From NCBI GenBank assembly GCA_951813045.1, contig CATOTF010000001.1, forward strand, positions 223,956 to 287,955: DNA of 64,000 bases, given 5' to 3'. A program made the translations under genes and the position numbers. This stretch comes from an uncultured Rhizobiaceae bacterium (GTDB taxonomy: Bacteria > Pseudomonadota > Alphaproteobacteria > Rhizobiales > Rhizobiaceae). Below the pieces are notes generated by a model that worked only from the letters and a program-made list of their open reading frames with translations, made no database searches and was not told the DNA's origin. Position 1 is the first letter of the stretch. Each line of letters opens with the position of its first letter. This document shows, in pieces, positions 17,176 through 26,602 of the stretch.

Positions 17176-18162
17176 ATGTCAACATTTAAAGCCATTTTGG
17201 TTTCTCGTGACGAGGAAAAAAAACAATCCGTCGAGGTCACGAACCTCAATGATAGTGATCTTATGGAAGGTGACGTAACCGTTGCCGTTGAAGCCACCAC
17301 CGTGAACTATAAGGATGGCCTGGCCATCACCGGAAAATCCCCCGTTATACGGCATTGGCCCATGGTGCCGGGTATCGATTTTACGGGAAAAGTCCTTGGA
17401 TCAAGCCATAAGGATTTCAACGAAGGAGATGATGTGATCCTGAACGGTTTTGGCGTCGGTGAAACCCATTGGGGAGCTTATGCGCAAAAAGCCCGGGTTA
17501 ATGGCGATTGGCTGATTAAGCGCCCATCTGGAGTTTCTGCAAAACAGGCCATGTCCATCGGCACAGCCGGTTACACCGCCATGCTTTGTGTGATGGCGTT
17601 GCAAAGCCATGACATCACGCCTGAACGAGGCCCGATTATCGTTACCGGTGCCAATGGTGGTGTTGGTTCAGTCGCAATCTCTCTCCTGTCAAAATTGGGC
17701 TATGAGGTGATCGCCTCCACAGGGCGCATGGAAGAATCAGAATTTCTCAAAAACCTCGGTGCAAATGAAATCATTGATCGCAATGAACTCTCGGAAGCCG
17801 GACGCCCGCTGGGTAAGGAGCGCTGGGCCGGTGGTGTAGACGCTGTGGGATCCCACACATTGGCGAATGTGCTGGCGCAAACTAAATACGGCGGCGCTGT
17901 TGCAGCCTGTGGTCTTGCTCAGGGTTTTGACCTGCCCACCAGCGTTATGCCGTTCATCCTCCGTGGTGTCAGCCTGCTCGGAATAGACAGCGTCATGGCT
18001 CCCAAAATGGTGCGCGAAGAAGCGTGGAGCCGTTTGGCCAGTGATCTCGACATGACTAAGCTTGAAAATCTGACGACCGAAATCGGGTTTGACGATCTCA
18101 TCAGTACAGCAACCGATATCGTCGATGGTAAGATCCGTGGCCGTGTTGTCGCGATGATGTAG
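17176..18162 (+). CDS. acuI: AcuI/YhdH-type acrylyl-CoA reductase (NADPH)
   Basis: A 328-residue zinc-free medium-chain dehydrogenase/reductase of the YhdH/AcuI group. The N-terminal motif [12 protein letters not shown] and [10 protein letters not shown] are diagnostic, as is the NADPH-binding [20 protein letters not shown]. AcuI reduces acrylyl-CoA to propionyl-CoA, protecting cells from acrylate, including that released from dimethylsulfoniopropionate. No DMSP lyase or propionate gene is adjacent, so a general detoxification role is as likely. It is preceded by a modest ribosome site (TTGGAG) and stands alone after lspA. Confidence 0.85.
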   Translation: MSTFKAILVSRDEEKKQSVEVTNLNDSDLMEGDVTVAVEATTVNYKDGLAITGKSPVIRHWPMVPGIDFTGKVLGSSHKDFNEGDDVILNGFGVGETHWGAYAQKARVNGDWLIKRPSGVSAKQAMSIGTAGYTAMLCVMALQSHDITPERGPIIVTGANGGVGSVAISLLSKLGYEVIASTGRMEESEFLKNLGANEIIDRNELSEAGRPLGKERWAGGVDAVGSHTLANVLAQTKYGGAVAACGLAQGFDLPTSVMPFILRGVSLLGIDSVMAPKMVREEAWSRLASDLDMTKLENLTTEIGFDDLISTATDIVDGKIRGRVVAMM

Positions 18163-18517
18163 CCAGTTGCCAAACTGGAAAGTTCTCGTCTGCAATAGAA
18201 CCTGGGATGGAGTATGTTCGGGTGTCAGTTCGTCAAACGCGGACTGGACAAGCGTAAAATTTCAAGCAAGGCTCGGATTACCCTCAATAAATCCGTTAAC
18301 CATAAAGGTATACCAAACACAGCACCCGATATTGTGATTGGTATTGGTTAACGAGTATTGGGTAAGATGGCTTTTTTAACGAACCAGCTATAAATTGATG
18401 TGGTGCGACTTGTGTGGGGTGTGGAAATTGGTTGAATTTGTCATTAGCGTAATTGGTCTGCCGACTAAGGCCATCGAATACCGGCTCTTTTTCGACAACC
18501 GCCACCACTGAGTTTCC
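18163..18517. other. 355-bp intergenic stretch, nothing identified
   Basis: Between acuI and the broken patatin gene. The sequence is moderately AT-rich and has two GGTTAAC-like segments around 18292-18352. No start with ribosome site, no RNA fold and no clear terminator was seen. It presumably carries the patatin promoter. Confidence 0.4.
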
Positions 18518-19660
18518 ATGACGATGCGAGTTTTGAATTCTACTAAATTTGTTGCGTTGTTTTTTGGCCTGTTTTTAGTTGGTTGCGTCATTCGCCCTCC
18601 TGAAAGCCGGGATAACCGGGCGCTCACACCGGCAGAAGCGATTTCTGTCCATGATCTGGTTGAAAATCCTAATTTAAAACTTCCCGATAAGCTGGGAAGT
18701 AAGGTCACAATTCTGGCCCTTTCAGGCGGTGGGGCAGACGGTGCTTATGGTGTTGGTGTTCTCAACGGTTGGACTAAAACGGGCACCCGTCCGAACTTTG
18801 ATATTGTTACAGGTTCCTCCACTGGCGCGCTGATGGCCGTGTTCGCATTTCTCGGACCACAATACGATGAATTGCTGAAAACGCTTTATCTTTCGCAGAA
18901 GGATTCCGACATATTTCGCAAAAAGGGCATCGTTGGACCTTTTGGCGACAGCCTGTATGACAACACGCCGCTGCAAAGACAGATTGAAAAATTTGTATCC
19001 TCATCTGTATTGCGCGAAATCGCGGCAGAACACAAAAAAGGTCGTCGACTTTACGTCTCTACAACCAATCTGGATTCTAACGAACTTGTCATCTGGGACA
19101 TGGGTCTGCTGGCGTCTGGCGGCGCACAAGGGCGTTCAAATTCGCTACAGTTGTTTCAAAAGGTTTAACGGGCGTCTGCTGCAATACCCGTTCTGTTCCC
19201 CCCTGTTTATATCAAGCCAATACGCGGCGTTCAATTGCGTCAGGCCCATGCGGATGGCGGTGTCAAAGCGCCGATAATAATAAATGATTTCCTGTTTAGC
19301 CAAAAAGCGAGAAGCCGGGAAATTTACGTGATCGTCAACGGATCGCTGGCGTTGGAAAATACCGCTTCGGCGACTCAGCCCAGTCTAAAAGATGTTGCGA
19401 CCAGAGCGGTCACAGGCCTCACCAGCGAGCTCGCGCAACAGACAGTCTATCGTGGATATGTTCGGGCTCAAAATTCGGGTACTAAATTCAATTTAACGGC
19501 GATTCCGAATGATATTCCGATACTTTCCGATGCGCTCGCCTTCAATCCCGAGCACCTTAAACTGATTTATGATCGTGGTTATGAGGAAGTTGGCCAACCC
19601 GGTTTTTGGTTGGACGCACCGCCAACCTTAAAGAAATTCGATCGAATTGTGCGTCGATAG
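18518..19660 (+). pseudogene. Patatin-like phospholipase lipoprotein, interrupted by in-frame TAA
   Basis: The 381-codon frame is open apart from one TAA at 19166-19168 (codon 217); translation continues in the same frame as RASAAIPVLFPPVYIK, the normal patatin sequence. The N-terminus has a lipoprotein signal peptide with lipobox LVGC (Cys23). The oxyanion motif SGGGADGAYG and the nucleophile Ser101 in GSSTG are upstream of the stop, but the catalytic Asp246 (ADGG) is downstream. The truncated 216-residue product should therefore be inactive. A one-base change from a Leu codon such as TTA would explain the stop. It may be a recent pseudogene, a sequencing error or, less likely, a read-through stop. 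Confidence 0.85.
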
Positions 19661-19706
19661 TCAAAGCGCTGCGGATTTATTGTTCGTTGTGCTACTTGGG
19701 TAAGAT

Positions 19707-20690
19707 ATGGCCGATTATCGTGACACCCTCATTCTACCCTTCACCAACGGTGATTTGTCTCTACCCGAACATGGGCAATCCTGGAGATTTCTCAACGCTC
19801 AACCTATTGAAAATGCGAGTTTTATAGGTGAGCTAAAATGTGAGCAGCGTTTTCGCGTAGACTACCTTGCATTGGAAAAGATGGGTGTGGATGTGGAACC
19901 ACTTCGCACCGATATTGCCGATTGCGATGGGGTGTTGGTTCTGGCTACCAGGACCCGTAAGGAGAATGAACGCAACATTATTCGGGCCTGGAATGGCTTG
20001 AAAAAAGGCGGAGTTCTTGTCTTTGCGGGGGACAAAACAAGTGGTGTCCAGCCGTTGCGAAAATGGATAAAAAGCCAAACTCCCATTGCCGGCAGCCTAT
20101 CGAAACACCATGGCGTTGTTTTTTGGGCCTATCGAAACGGTAAAGATTGGCCGATGCCAGATAATACGGTTCACACAGAAGATTATAACCTTGAACCGGG
20201 CATGTTTTCAGCCAACGGAATAGACAAAGGCTCGCGTCTCCTAGTTGAACATTTCGGTCATCGAATTTTTGGCCGTGTGGCGGATTTCGGAGCCGGTTGG
20301 GGATATCTTTCCCGCGAGCTTCAGTTGAGATGCGATCGAATGGAATGTCTGGATTTATACGAGGCGGACTGGATATCCTTGCGGGCTGCAAATCAGCATT
20401 TGGGTGACGCTGCCCACTATCATTGGGTTGATTTGATGAGGGAAGCACCAAAGGGCCCGTTTAACTGGATCATCATGAACCCGCCATTTCACACGGGCCG
20501 CGCCGCCGAACCCGGCCTGGGGCAGGTGTTTATCAAACAGGCCGCAAAAGCGCTGCCCTCTGGTGGGCGGCTGTTAATGGTCGCAAATAATAACCTGCCT
20601 TATGAGGCTGTATTAGCTTCACAATTCAAGAGGTTTGAATTCCGCGAGAAATCGCAAGGTTTCAAGGTAATAGAAGCGGTGAAAGGCTAG
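19707..20690 (+). CDS. rsmC: RsmC-like 16S rRNA guanine-N2 methyltransferase
   Basis: A 327-residue two-domain protein of the RsmC/RsmD class I methyltransferase family. The N-terminal half (residues 1-165) is a degenerate Rossmann domain used for RNA recognition. The C-terminal half has the SAM site VADFGAGWGYLSREL near residue 190 and the N2-guanine methyltransferase signature IIMNPPFH near residue 255. RsmC methylates G1207 of 16S rRNA in E. coli; the same target is likely but not certain. No overlap with neighbours; the start is the ATG at 19707 (MADYRDTLILPF). Confidence 0.83.
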   Translation: MADYRDTLILPFTNGDLSLPEHGQSWRFLNAQPIENASFIGELKCEQRFRVDYLALEKMGVDVEPLRTDIADCDGVLVLATRTRKENERNIIRAWNGLKKGGVLVFAGDKTSGVQPLRKWIKSQTPIAGSLSKHHGVVFWAYRNGKDWPMPDNTVHTEDYNLEPGMFSANGIDKGSRLLVEHFGHRIFGRVADFGAGWGYLSRELQLRCDRMECLDLYEADWISLRAANQHLGDAAHYHWVDLMREAPKGPFNWIIMNPPFHTGRAAEPGLGQVFIKQAAKALPSGGRLLMVANNNLPYEAVLASQFKRFEFREKSQGFKVIEAVKG

Positions 20691-20750
20691 TTGCCTCACC
20701 AGGAAATTTTGCCGGCATACATAGGCTACAGAAGATAGGGTGACGATAGG

Positions 20751-21818
20751 ATGACGGGTATGATGACGAATGAAATAGAGACGCCCGCCGTTGTTATTGA
20801 CGAAGCGATTGCGAGTCAGAATATTAAGGCATTTCAGGCGTATTGTAATAAACACGGGCTAAATCTGCGGCCTCATATTAAAACCCATAAGCTCCCGCAT
20901 TTCGCCAAAATGCAATTGGCAGCCGGGGCTCAGGGTATTACCTGCCAAAAAATTGGTGAAGCCGAAGTGATGGCGGATGCAGGTGTTCGCGATATCCTGA
21001 TAACTTTCAATATATTGGGTGAAGCGAAGCTGAAGCGCTTGCGAACGCTTTCTGACCGCCTTGAAAGATTGTCGGTAACTGTCGACAGTAAGGTTACAAT
21101 CGATGGATTGGGCAGTGTTTACGATGGTGCAGCGCGCCCCTTAAATGTCCTGATCGAATGTGATACCGGAGCCGGCCGTTGCGGTGTGCAGACCCCACAG
21201 CAAGCCGTCGAACTGGCCAAATGTGTCGCGCGGTATCCAGGCCTGAATTTTGATGGTTTGATGACGTACCCCCCCGCCGGGGGTACAAAGGCAGTGAATG
21301 ACTTCATGGCCCAAACGCCCGAGCTGCTTAAAGCTGATGGTTTGGATTGCAGCACTGTATCCAGTGGCGGTTCGCCGGATATGTGGCTCGCCCATGAGCA
21401 AACGGCTGTGAATGAATATCGCATTGGCACCTACATCTACAATGACAGGTCTTTGGTGGAACACGGCACCTGTGCCTGGAGCAATTGTGCTATAAGTGTG
21501 CTTGCGACCGTGGTGAGCACACCAACCCCCGGTCGATCGGTTATAGATGCTGGTTCTAAAGTTCTAACATCTGACCTACCGCACCTGGACGGTTACGGAC
21601 ATGTGGTGGGTTATCCTGACATACGCGTTGCTTCGTTGAGTGAGGAACACGGTGTCTTGCATCACAATGAATCCACGCCGTTTACGGTGGGCGAGCGCAT
21701 ATCAATTATCCCCAATCACGCCTGCGTCGTGTCCAACATGGTGAATGCGGTTCATTTGTTGGCAGAAAATGGAGAGACAAATGAGGTAACGGTGGCCGCG
21801 CGTGGGCTCGTCACATGA
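20751..21818 (+). CDS. D-threonine aldolase / D-serine dehydratase-like PLP enzyme
   Basis: A 355-residue fold-type III pyridoxal phosphate enzyme. The N-terminal TPAVVIDEAI and the PLP-lysine region LRPHIKTHKLP (residues about 43-53) are typical of the D-threonine aldolase and DSD1-like D-serine dehydratase family. The C-terminal metal-binding domain has the HNESTPF and IPNHAC motifs near residues 302 and 324; the His and Cys hold the divalent metal in this family. The likely reaction is retro-aldol cleavage of a D-3-hydroxy amino acid, or a dehydration. The start could be ATG 20751 (MTGMMTNE) or the internal ATGs at codons 4 and 5. Confidence 0.85.
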   Translation: MTGMMTNEIETPAVVIDEAIASQNIKAFQAYCNKHGLNLRPHIKTHKLPHFAKMQLAAGAQGITCQKIGEAEVMADAGVRDILITFNILGEAKLKRLRTLSDRLERLSVTVDSKVTIDGLGSVYDGAARPLNVLIECDTGAGRCGVQTPQQAVELAKCVARYPGLNFDGLMTYPPAGGTKAVNDFMAQTPELLKADGLDCSTVSSGGSPDMWLAHEQTAVNEYRIGTYIYNDRSLVEHGTCAWSNCAISVLATVVSTPTPGRSVIDAGSKVLTSDLPHLDGYGHVVGYPDIRVASLSEEHGVLHHNESTPFTVGERISIIPNHACVVSNMVNAVHLLAENGETNEVTVAARGLVT

Positions 21819-21860
21819 AGTGGGTTCACCAAAATAAACAGCACTCCTCAGTGAAGAATT

Positions 21861-22511
21861 TTATGTGTTCCGATTGACTGGTTTGAGCAGCCACACGTTT
21901 TCGTCGCCCTGACAGCGTTGGGATAGTGGCCCTGAAATCTTACGGCTGATCAACGACTCAATTGTATAATTCTTTCCATAGTGCTTTTGAATCTCTTCGC
22001 CTGGAACAGAAAATGGTGGGCCGTCCATGTGAGTCTGGTCGTAATCGAAGGTTATCAGCAATTGCGGTGCACAATGGGTAAGTTGGCAAATACGCTCCGA
22101 ATATTTGCTTCGAGTGGTTGAGGGGAGGGCGACCAATGCTGCCCGGTCGTAGATCGCGTTAACGTCGCCCAGGTCATCTCCATCCAGTTCAAAAAAATCT
22201 TCAACGAAAAGCGTTATCCGATCAGTGTCATAGCGCAGAAGGGGGCCGATTTCCGTAATCTCGGGAGTTAGTTCCAAACGGGCAAAGACTTCCTCCGCGG
22301 CTTGCCGGTTGAAGTCGATACCAACCACTCGAAGACCCTGTGTTAGCAGCCAGTCCAGATCGATCGATTTTCCGCACAATGGAACAAACACCGTGTCGCC
22401 TTTGCGAAGGCCAAGGTGCCGAAAGTTGTCAATAAGCAGATTGTTTGCCTGTGCCTCGTGAAAGGAAATTCTATTTTCGCGCCAGCGCGCTTGCCAGAAT
22501 TCTTCGTCCAT
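21861..22511 (-). CDS. tpm: Thiopurine S-methyltransferase
   Basis: A 216-residue SAM-dependent methyltransferase of the TPMT family. The start MDEEFWQARWRENRISFHE is characteristic, followed by the SAM-binding VFVPLCGKSIDLDWL at about residues 41-55 and VVGIDFN. The central YDRAALVALP motif is diagnostic. In bacteria the enzyme is linked to selenium and tellurium methylation and to thiopurine detoxification. It stands alone with the opposite orientation to the preceding gene. Confidence 0.92.
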   Translation of the reverse strand: MDEEFWQARWRENRISFHEAQANNLLIDNFRHLGLRKGDTVFVPLCGKSIDLDWLLTQGLRVVGIDFNRQAAEEVFARLELTPEITEIGPLLRYDTDRITLFVEDFFELDGDDLGDVNAIYDRAALVALPSTTRSKYSERICQLTHCAPQLLITFDYDQTHMDGPPFSVPGEEIQKHYGKNYTIESLISRKISGPLSQRCQGDENVWLLKPVNRNT

Positions 22512-22813
22512 CTCTCGACCGAACCAGTGCTGAAGTTCTTTGTTTCATCCAGATTAGTCGCCTCAACGCGCATGCAGGTCAACAGGGCCTGCCACAAAGA
22601 AAATTGATGAGATGCCCGAAGTATTGGTCAATCACCGTAAATCAGGAAGCCGCATATCAACTTGCTGGGGACTGATTGGTGATTTAAGGTTTAAAAAGTT
22701 GCGACCCCGGAAGGGATTTCCGAGGTCGCGTGGCCGCTGACTGGGGATGATGTCAGTCGGCTTAGGTCAGGGTTACGCCCAGTAGTTGTCCCGACCTAAT
22801 CTGAAGATGTTTA
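22512..22813. other. 302-bp intergenic stretch with a terminator
   Basis: Between the tpm start and the end of the hexapeptide-repeat gene. Apart from the hairpin terminator at 22692-22729 and a second imperfect stem around 22733-22760, nothing was recognised. It should hold the tpm promoter. Confidence 0.4.
22692..22729 (-). terminator. Hairpin terminator downstream of the hexapeptide-repeat gene
   Basis: On the minus strand the segment 22729-22701 folds as GCGACC...GGTCGC with an inner CGGAA/TTCCG extension, then runs into AACTTTTTAAA. It lies 85 bp after the stop of the repeat-protein gene. Confidence 0.6.
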
Positions 22814-23209
22814 TTAGCGGAAGCGACGGCCCCCTCTAAAGCCACGGTTCCGTCTAAACCCACGATTAAATCCAAAACTGCGGTTGCGCCTGAATCCACG
22901 ATTGCTTCTAAATCCACGGTTGCGTCTAAACCCGCGGTTAAATCCAAAACCACGGTGGCGTCTAAAGCCCCTGTGGTGGCCAAAACTGCGGTGGTGCCTG
23001 AACCCTCTGTGGTGACCGAAACTGCGGTGATGGCCAAAACTTTTGAAACCGACCTTGGTGGCGAGTGCTGCGCCGCCGACAACGGCAAGTTCTTCAGCAG
23101 GAATTGTTATAGGAAGTTGGCTGGTCGGTGAGGCTGCGATTGCCGGAACTGTAAAGGGAGCGGCTGCGATTGCGATGGCGGCGAAAACTGATTTGATAGA
23201 AAGTTTCAT
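22814..23209 (-). CDS. Secreted His/Arg-rich hexapeptide-repeat protein
   Basis: I do not recognise a known family. The 131-residue protein starts with a signal peptide (residues 1-25, ending in PAIAA), then a 30-residue linker. From residue 57 it has twelve tandem hexapeptides of the form [GS]-F-[GR]-x-[HN]-R, with a partial RFR at the end. The first units are His-rich (SFGHHR, GFRHHR), the later ones Asn/Arg-rich (GFRRNR, GFRSNR). The underlying DNA is an 18-bp tandem repeat. The exported tail is strongly basic and aromatic, so binding of metals, nucleic acid, phosphate or surface polymers is possible, but no function can be assigned. A GAGGA ribosome site precedes the ATG. Confidence 0.7.
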   Translation of the reverse strand: MKLSIKSVFAAIAIAAAPFTVPAIAASPTSQLPITIPAEELAVVGGAALATKVGFKSFGHHRSFGHHRGFRHHRSFGHHRGFRRHRGFGFNRGFRRNRGFRSNRGFRRNRSFGFNRGFRRNRGFRGGRRFR

Positions 23210-23692
23210 CTGGCTAAATCCTCGTTGCGTTTCGTTAACCAGAACGTAGGTGATGAGATTGATTCAACAACCCTGTCGGATTGGTCAATAAATGATGTTC
23301 CCGCACCTTACGTGAACGTAAATTATTCAATAAAATCAACAAGTAACCTATTGTATTTGTTGAATTTCTCACAACCTCCACACTGATACGTGTTCACTGG
23401 TGATTGCTGGTTTACCAGGTTATTCTTGGAGAAATTGGAGTAGTTTTTCGCTAAATTACCGATTAAATGGAGATTCAGATTACCGGTGAAAAAATGTCGA
23501 TATTTTTTTCTGTTTGAACCTCATAAACACCCCCAGCTAAAGAGAATCGTTGAGAAACATTTAAAAACTCGGTTTTGATGCCAAATTAAAACTGGAAAGC
23601 TATCCAAATGGCCTTTGGTGTAAATGCGGGTCACTTACGGAGGTAAGCAAAAGACAAATTGGCACATATACACAGTATCCCAACGGTATGGC
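23210..23692. other. 483-bp AT-rich intergenic stretch
   Basis: Lies between the start of the hexapeptide-repeat gene and the end of the GIY-YIG gene, both on the minus strand. It is AT-rich with several A and T runs. A TTGACC hexamer occurs on the minus strand near 23287, but its paired -10 is poor. No ORF, RNA or repeat was recognised. Confidence 0.4.
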
Positions 23693-24301
23693 CTAAAACG
23701 CCACGTCGCCTGTAACTTTAGGAATTATGGGCGCAAGCGCCTCGTGCAGGCGGGTTTCCCATTCTTCACGCCCTTTTCGCGCATTGGGCACAGGGTTGAT
23801 GAAGTCAAACAGGGACCAGAGCGGCTCGATACCATATTGGGGCAGGCCTCTTGCGGACCGAAGGCCTTTTCGGTGTTCAGTGCACCTTTGGGCCGGTGTT
23901 TTCCCGGTGCTGCCCACATAAGCGCCGTACCAGCCGTTATCGGCGGTGTAACCGTGGCGCAGCATGACGTAGATATTTGCCCCAAGGCGACCTTTCTTTT
24001 GGGTCGACAATATATCGGGAGTAAAAACCTCGTGCAATCTGTGTCTAGCGGCGGAAAGCCAGCCGACAGGTTCAAGCCCGGCACCGGCAAATTTCATGCC
24101 CGCATCTAGATCGGTGCCCCGCGAGACGAGTTCATCATAGGCAAGTGTTGCCAGTTCTAGCGATGGCGGGTTGCTCACAAGCCATCCGCCGATTGCAGCG
24201 GTCATCTGACTGTCGGTCCAGTTTCGAAAAGGGCGTGGATGGGCGTAATTCAGTCCCGGGAATTTCTGAAACCGCCCCACATCATATTTTGGCAGTTTCA
24301 C
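23693..24301 (-). CDS. GIY-YIG nuclease-like domain protein
   Basis: A 202-residue protein. Its C-terminal half contains a GIY-YIG-like core: NIYVML near residue 110, WYGAYVGSTGKTP about ten residues later, then QRCTEHRKGL, and a Glu in EEWETRLHEAL that could be the catalytic metal ligand. The N-terminal half (residues 1-100) is not recognised. GIY-YIG proteins cut DNA in repair, recombination or restriction; small stand-alone members mostly have no known role. The gene ends 6 bp from the deoA stop-side neighbour on the same strand, so it is probably co-transcribed with deoA. Confidence 0.6.
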   Translation of the reverse strand: MKLPKYDVGRFQKFPGLNYAHPRPFRNWTDSQMTAAIGGWLVSNPPSLELATLAYDELVSRGTDLDAGMKFAGAGLEPVGWLSAARHRLHEVFTPDILSTQKKGRLGANIYVMLRHGYTADNGWYGAYVGSTGKTPAQRCTEHRKGLRSARGLPQYGIEPLWSLFDFINPVPNARKGREEWETRLHEALAPIIPKVTGDVAF

Positions 24302-24307
24302 GTTCTA

Positions 24308-25633
24308 TCAATCTATAAATTCAATTAAGGTAGGCCGATCAGCAACATCGCGAGGGTTACCAAGGGTATAAGCCTGCCTGATCAGGGTTTCCGCAGCCTT
24401 AAATTGGTCTTCCGATTGGGCATGGACAAAACATAAGGGTTGTTCGTTGTCGATTGGATCACCGGGCAAGGCGAGTTCCGTCAGGCCAACTGCTGGATCA
24501 ATGGTGTCCGACGCCCGGGTTCGTCCGCCTTTCAAGGTTACCACTGTAAGACCGATTGAACGGGTATCTACATCAGTAACACTGCCACCCTTCTGCGCGA
24601 ATACAGGGCGCACAATCGGTGCGGCGGGCAGATGAATCTCCGGCTTCTCGATGAGATCAACAGGCCCGCCCAAAGCACTTACCATTTGGGAAAACTTGGT
24701 GGCCGCAGCGCCGGAGGTGAAAGCCTGTTCCATTTTCGCTCGCCCGTCAGCCTTGTCAGAAGCCAGACTACCGCTCACCAGCATGTCCGCCCCAAGGGCG
24801 ACGGTAACATCCCACAAGCGCGGGTCGATGTGACGGCCGGTCAGGAAATCGATACAATTACTGATCTCAACGGCATTGCCAGCAGCAGTCGCCAAAGGTT
24901 GGTTCATGTCAGTCAGGATGGCTGTTGTGGGCAGTCCGGCGCCATTCGCCACTTCGACGAGGGAGGTGGCGAGCTCGCGGGCCTGTTCCAGATCATCCAT
25001 GAATGCGCCATTGCCGCATTTCACATCCAAAACGAGCCCGGTGAGGCCCGCCGCGAGTTTCTTCGACAGGATGGAGCCCGTGATCAACGGCACGCTTTCA
25101 ACCGTCGAGGTCACGTCGCGGATTCCGTAAAACCGTTTATCCGCCGGTGCGAGGTCCGCCGTTTGCCCGATAATCGCGCAGCCGACATTTTTGGTGACCT
25201 TGCGAAACAGATCATTATCCGGCTGGCTGATGTAGCCGGGGATAGAATCCAATTTGTCCAATGTGCCACCGGTATGACCAAGGCCGCGCCCGGAAATCAT
25301 CGGAACATATCCGCCGCAGGCCGCAACCGCCGGTGCCAGCATCAAAGAGACATTGTCCCCCACACCACCGGTGGAATGTTTATCAAGAACCGGCCCATCG
25401 AGATGCGACCAGTCAAGCACAATTCCTGAATCCCGCATGGCAAGCGTAAGCGCCACTGCTTCATCCCGCGCCATACCGTTAAAGAAGATGGCCATCGCAA
25501 GGGCCGCAATCTGCCCCTCAGAAATACTGTCATCGGCAATGCCACCAACAAAGGCCTGAATTTCCTCGGACGAGAGTGCACCGCCATCGCGTTTTTTCCG
25601 GATAATCTCTTGCGGCAGGATGGGAGTGGTCAA
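24308..25633 (-). CDS. deoA: Thymidine phosphorylase
   Basis: A 441-residue pyrimidine nucleoside phosphorylase. It cleaves thymidine with phosphate to thymine and deoxyribose 1-phosphate in nucleoside salvage. The family signature [20 protein letters not shown] is near residue 114, and the phosphate/nucleoside-site segments [10 protein letters not shown] and [21 protein letters not shown] are intact. The N-terminal helical domain begins [16 protein letters not shown]. The ATG at 25633 is the normal start. It is divergent from iolB; the other deo genes are absent from the window. Confidence 0.95.
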   Translation of the reverse strand: MTTPILPQEIIRKKRDGGALSSEEIQAFVGGIADDSISEGQIAALAMAIFFNGMARDEAVALTLAMRDSGIVLDWSHLDGPVLDKHSTGGVGDNVSLMLAPAVAACGGYVPMISGRGLGHTGGTLDKLDSIPGYISQPDNDLFRKVTKNVGCAIIGQTADLAPADKRFYGIRDVTSTVESVPLITGSILSKKLAAGLTGLVLDVKCGNGAFMDDLEQARELATSLVEVANGAGLPTTAILTDMNQPLATAAGNAVEISNCIDFLTGRHIDPRLWDVTVALGADMLVSGSLASDKADGRAKMEQAFTSGAAATKFSQMVSALGGPVDLIEKPEIHLPAAPIVRPVFAQKGGSVTDVDTRSIGLTVVTLKGGRTRASDTIDPAVGLTELALPGDPIDNEQPLCFVHAQSEDQFKAAETLIRQAYTLGNPRDVADRPTLIEFID

Positions 25634-25765
25634 TTTTGCGTTTCCTGTGATTTGATCCCTCTACTATAGAAGGGATGTGTGGATTACCCAATGGTACAAT
25701 GATATTTCAAGGCACCGGTGCGTTTGTAAAATCAGTTGCAACACCATTCGTCAAAGGAACTCCAC

Positions 25766-26599
25766 ATGTCTTCACTTCTCGTCAAACCAACCGGTACATC
25801 GGGCAAGGTGATTGATATCACGCCGCAAAGTGCAAAGAGCGACCTTGCACCGGACTGGGCCTACGTTGGATTTGCCATCCACCACCTTGCGGCCGGTGAT
25901 ACCACCAGTGAGGCGACTGGGGACCGGGAGGCAATAATCGTCATCGTTGATGGCAAGGTAGAACTAGCGGCAGGTGGGCAGGAGTTTGGCGAGTGTGGAG
26001 ACCGGATGAGCGTTTTTGAAAAGAAGAAGCCGACCTGCCTTTATGTGCCAAACGGGTCGAATTGGTCGGCAACGGCCATCACCCAATGCACAATTGCTGT
26101 TTGCACAGCACCTGGTAAATCCGGCCACCCCGTCCGCCTCATCACACCAGCTGATATTGGTGATGAGACCCGTGGCACCGGGGCCAATACCCGTCACATT
26201 CATCCCATCGCGATGGAGGAGTTTGATGTGGCGGATAGTCTGCTCGTGACGGAAGTGTGGACGCCGCAGGGCAATTGGTCTTCTTACCCGCCTCACCGCC
26301 ATGATGAAGATGATTTCCCGCGTATGACCTATCTGGAAGAGACCTATTATCACCGCCTCAACCCGTCACAGGGGTTCGGTTTCCAGCGGGTGTTTACCGA
26401 TGACCGAAGTCTGGACGAAACCATGGCGGTGAGTGATGGGGAAGTTGTGCTGGTGCCAAAAGGCCACCACCCCTGTGGCGCGCCCTATGGTTATGACATG
26501 TATTATCTCAACGTTATGGCTGGCCCAATGCGCAAATGGCGTTTCGAAAACCACCCGGATCATGAATGGATTGTTGAGCGTGACGGCAAAAATGCGTGA
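25766..26599 (+). CDS. iolB: 5-deoxy-glucuronate isomerase IolB
   Basis: A 277-residue bicupin enzyme of myo-inositol catabolism that converts 5-deoxy-D-glucuronate to 2-deoxy-5-keto-D-gluconate. Recognised by the double cupin layout, the metal-site segment SYPPHRHDEDDFPRMTYLEETYYHR near residues 172-196 (two His, one Glu, one His) and the end of the protein MAGPMRKWRFENHPDHEWI. The ATG at 25766 follows an AAAGGAAC ribosome site and gives the normal start; an ATG at 25736 adds ten residues. No other iol gene is adjacent, which is unusual for this pathway. Confidence 0.93.
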   Translation: MSSLLVKPTGTSGKVIDITPQSAKSDLAPDWAYVGFAIHHLAAGDTTSEATGDREAIIVIVDGKVELAAGGQEFGECGDRMSVFEKKKPTCLYVPNGSNWSATAITQCTIAVCTAPGKSGHPVRLITPADIGDETRGTGANTRHIHPIAMEEFDVADSLLVTEVWTPQGNWSSYPPHRHDEDDFPRMTYLEETYYHRLNPSQGFGFQRVFTDDRSLDETMAVSDGEVVLVPKGHHPCGAPYGYDMYYLNVMAGPMRKWRFENHPDHEWIVERDGKNA

Positions 26600-26602
26600 T
26601 GC

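Noticed and set aside
22826..23041. Tandem 18-bp repeats resembling a CRISPR-like array
   Set aside because: The units are contiguous without spacers and keep one coding frame for the hexapeptide protein.
24632..25429. 265-codon plus-strand ORF opposite deoA
   Set aside because: It lies entirely antisense to a well-conserved thymidine phosphorylase and its product has no recognisable protein character.
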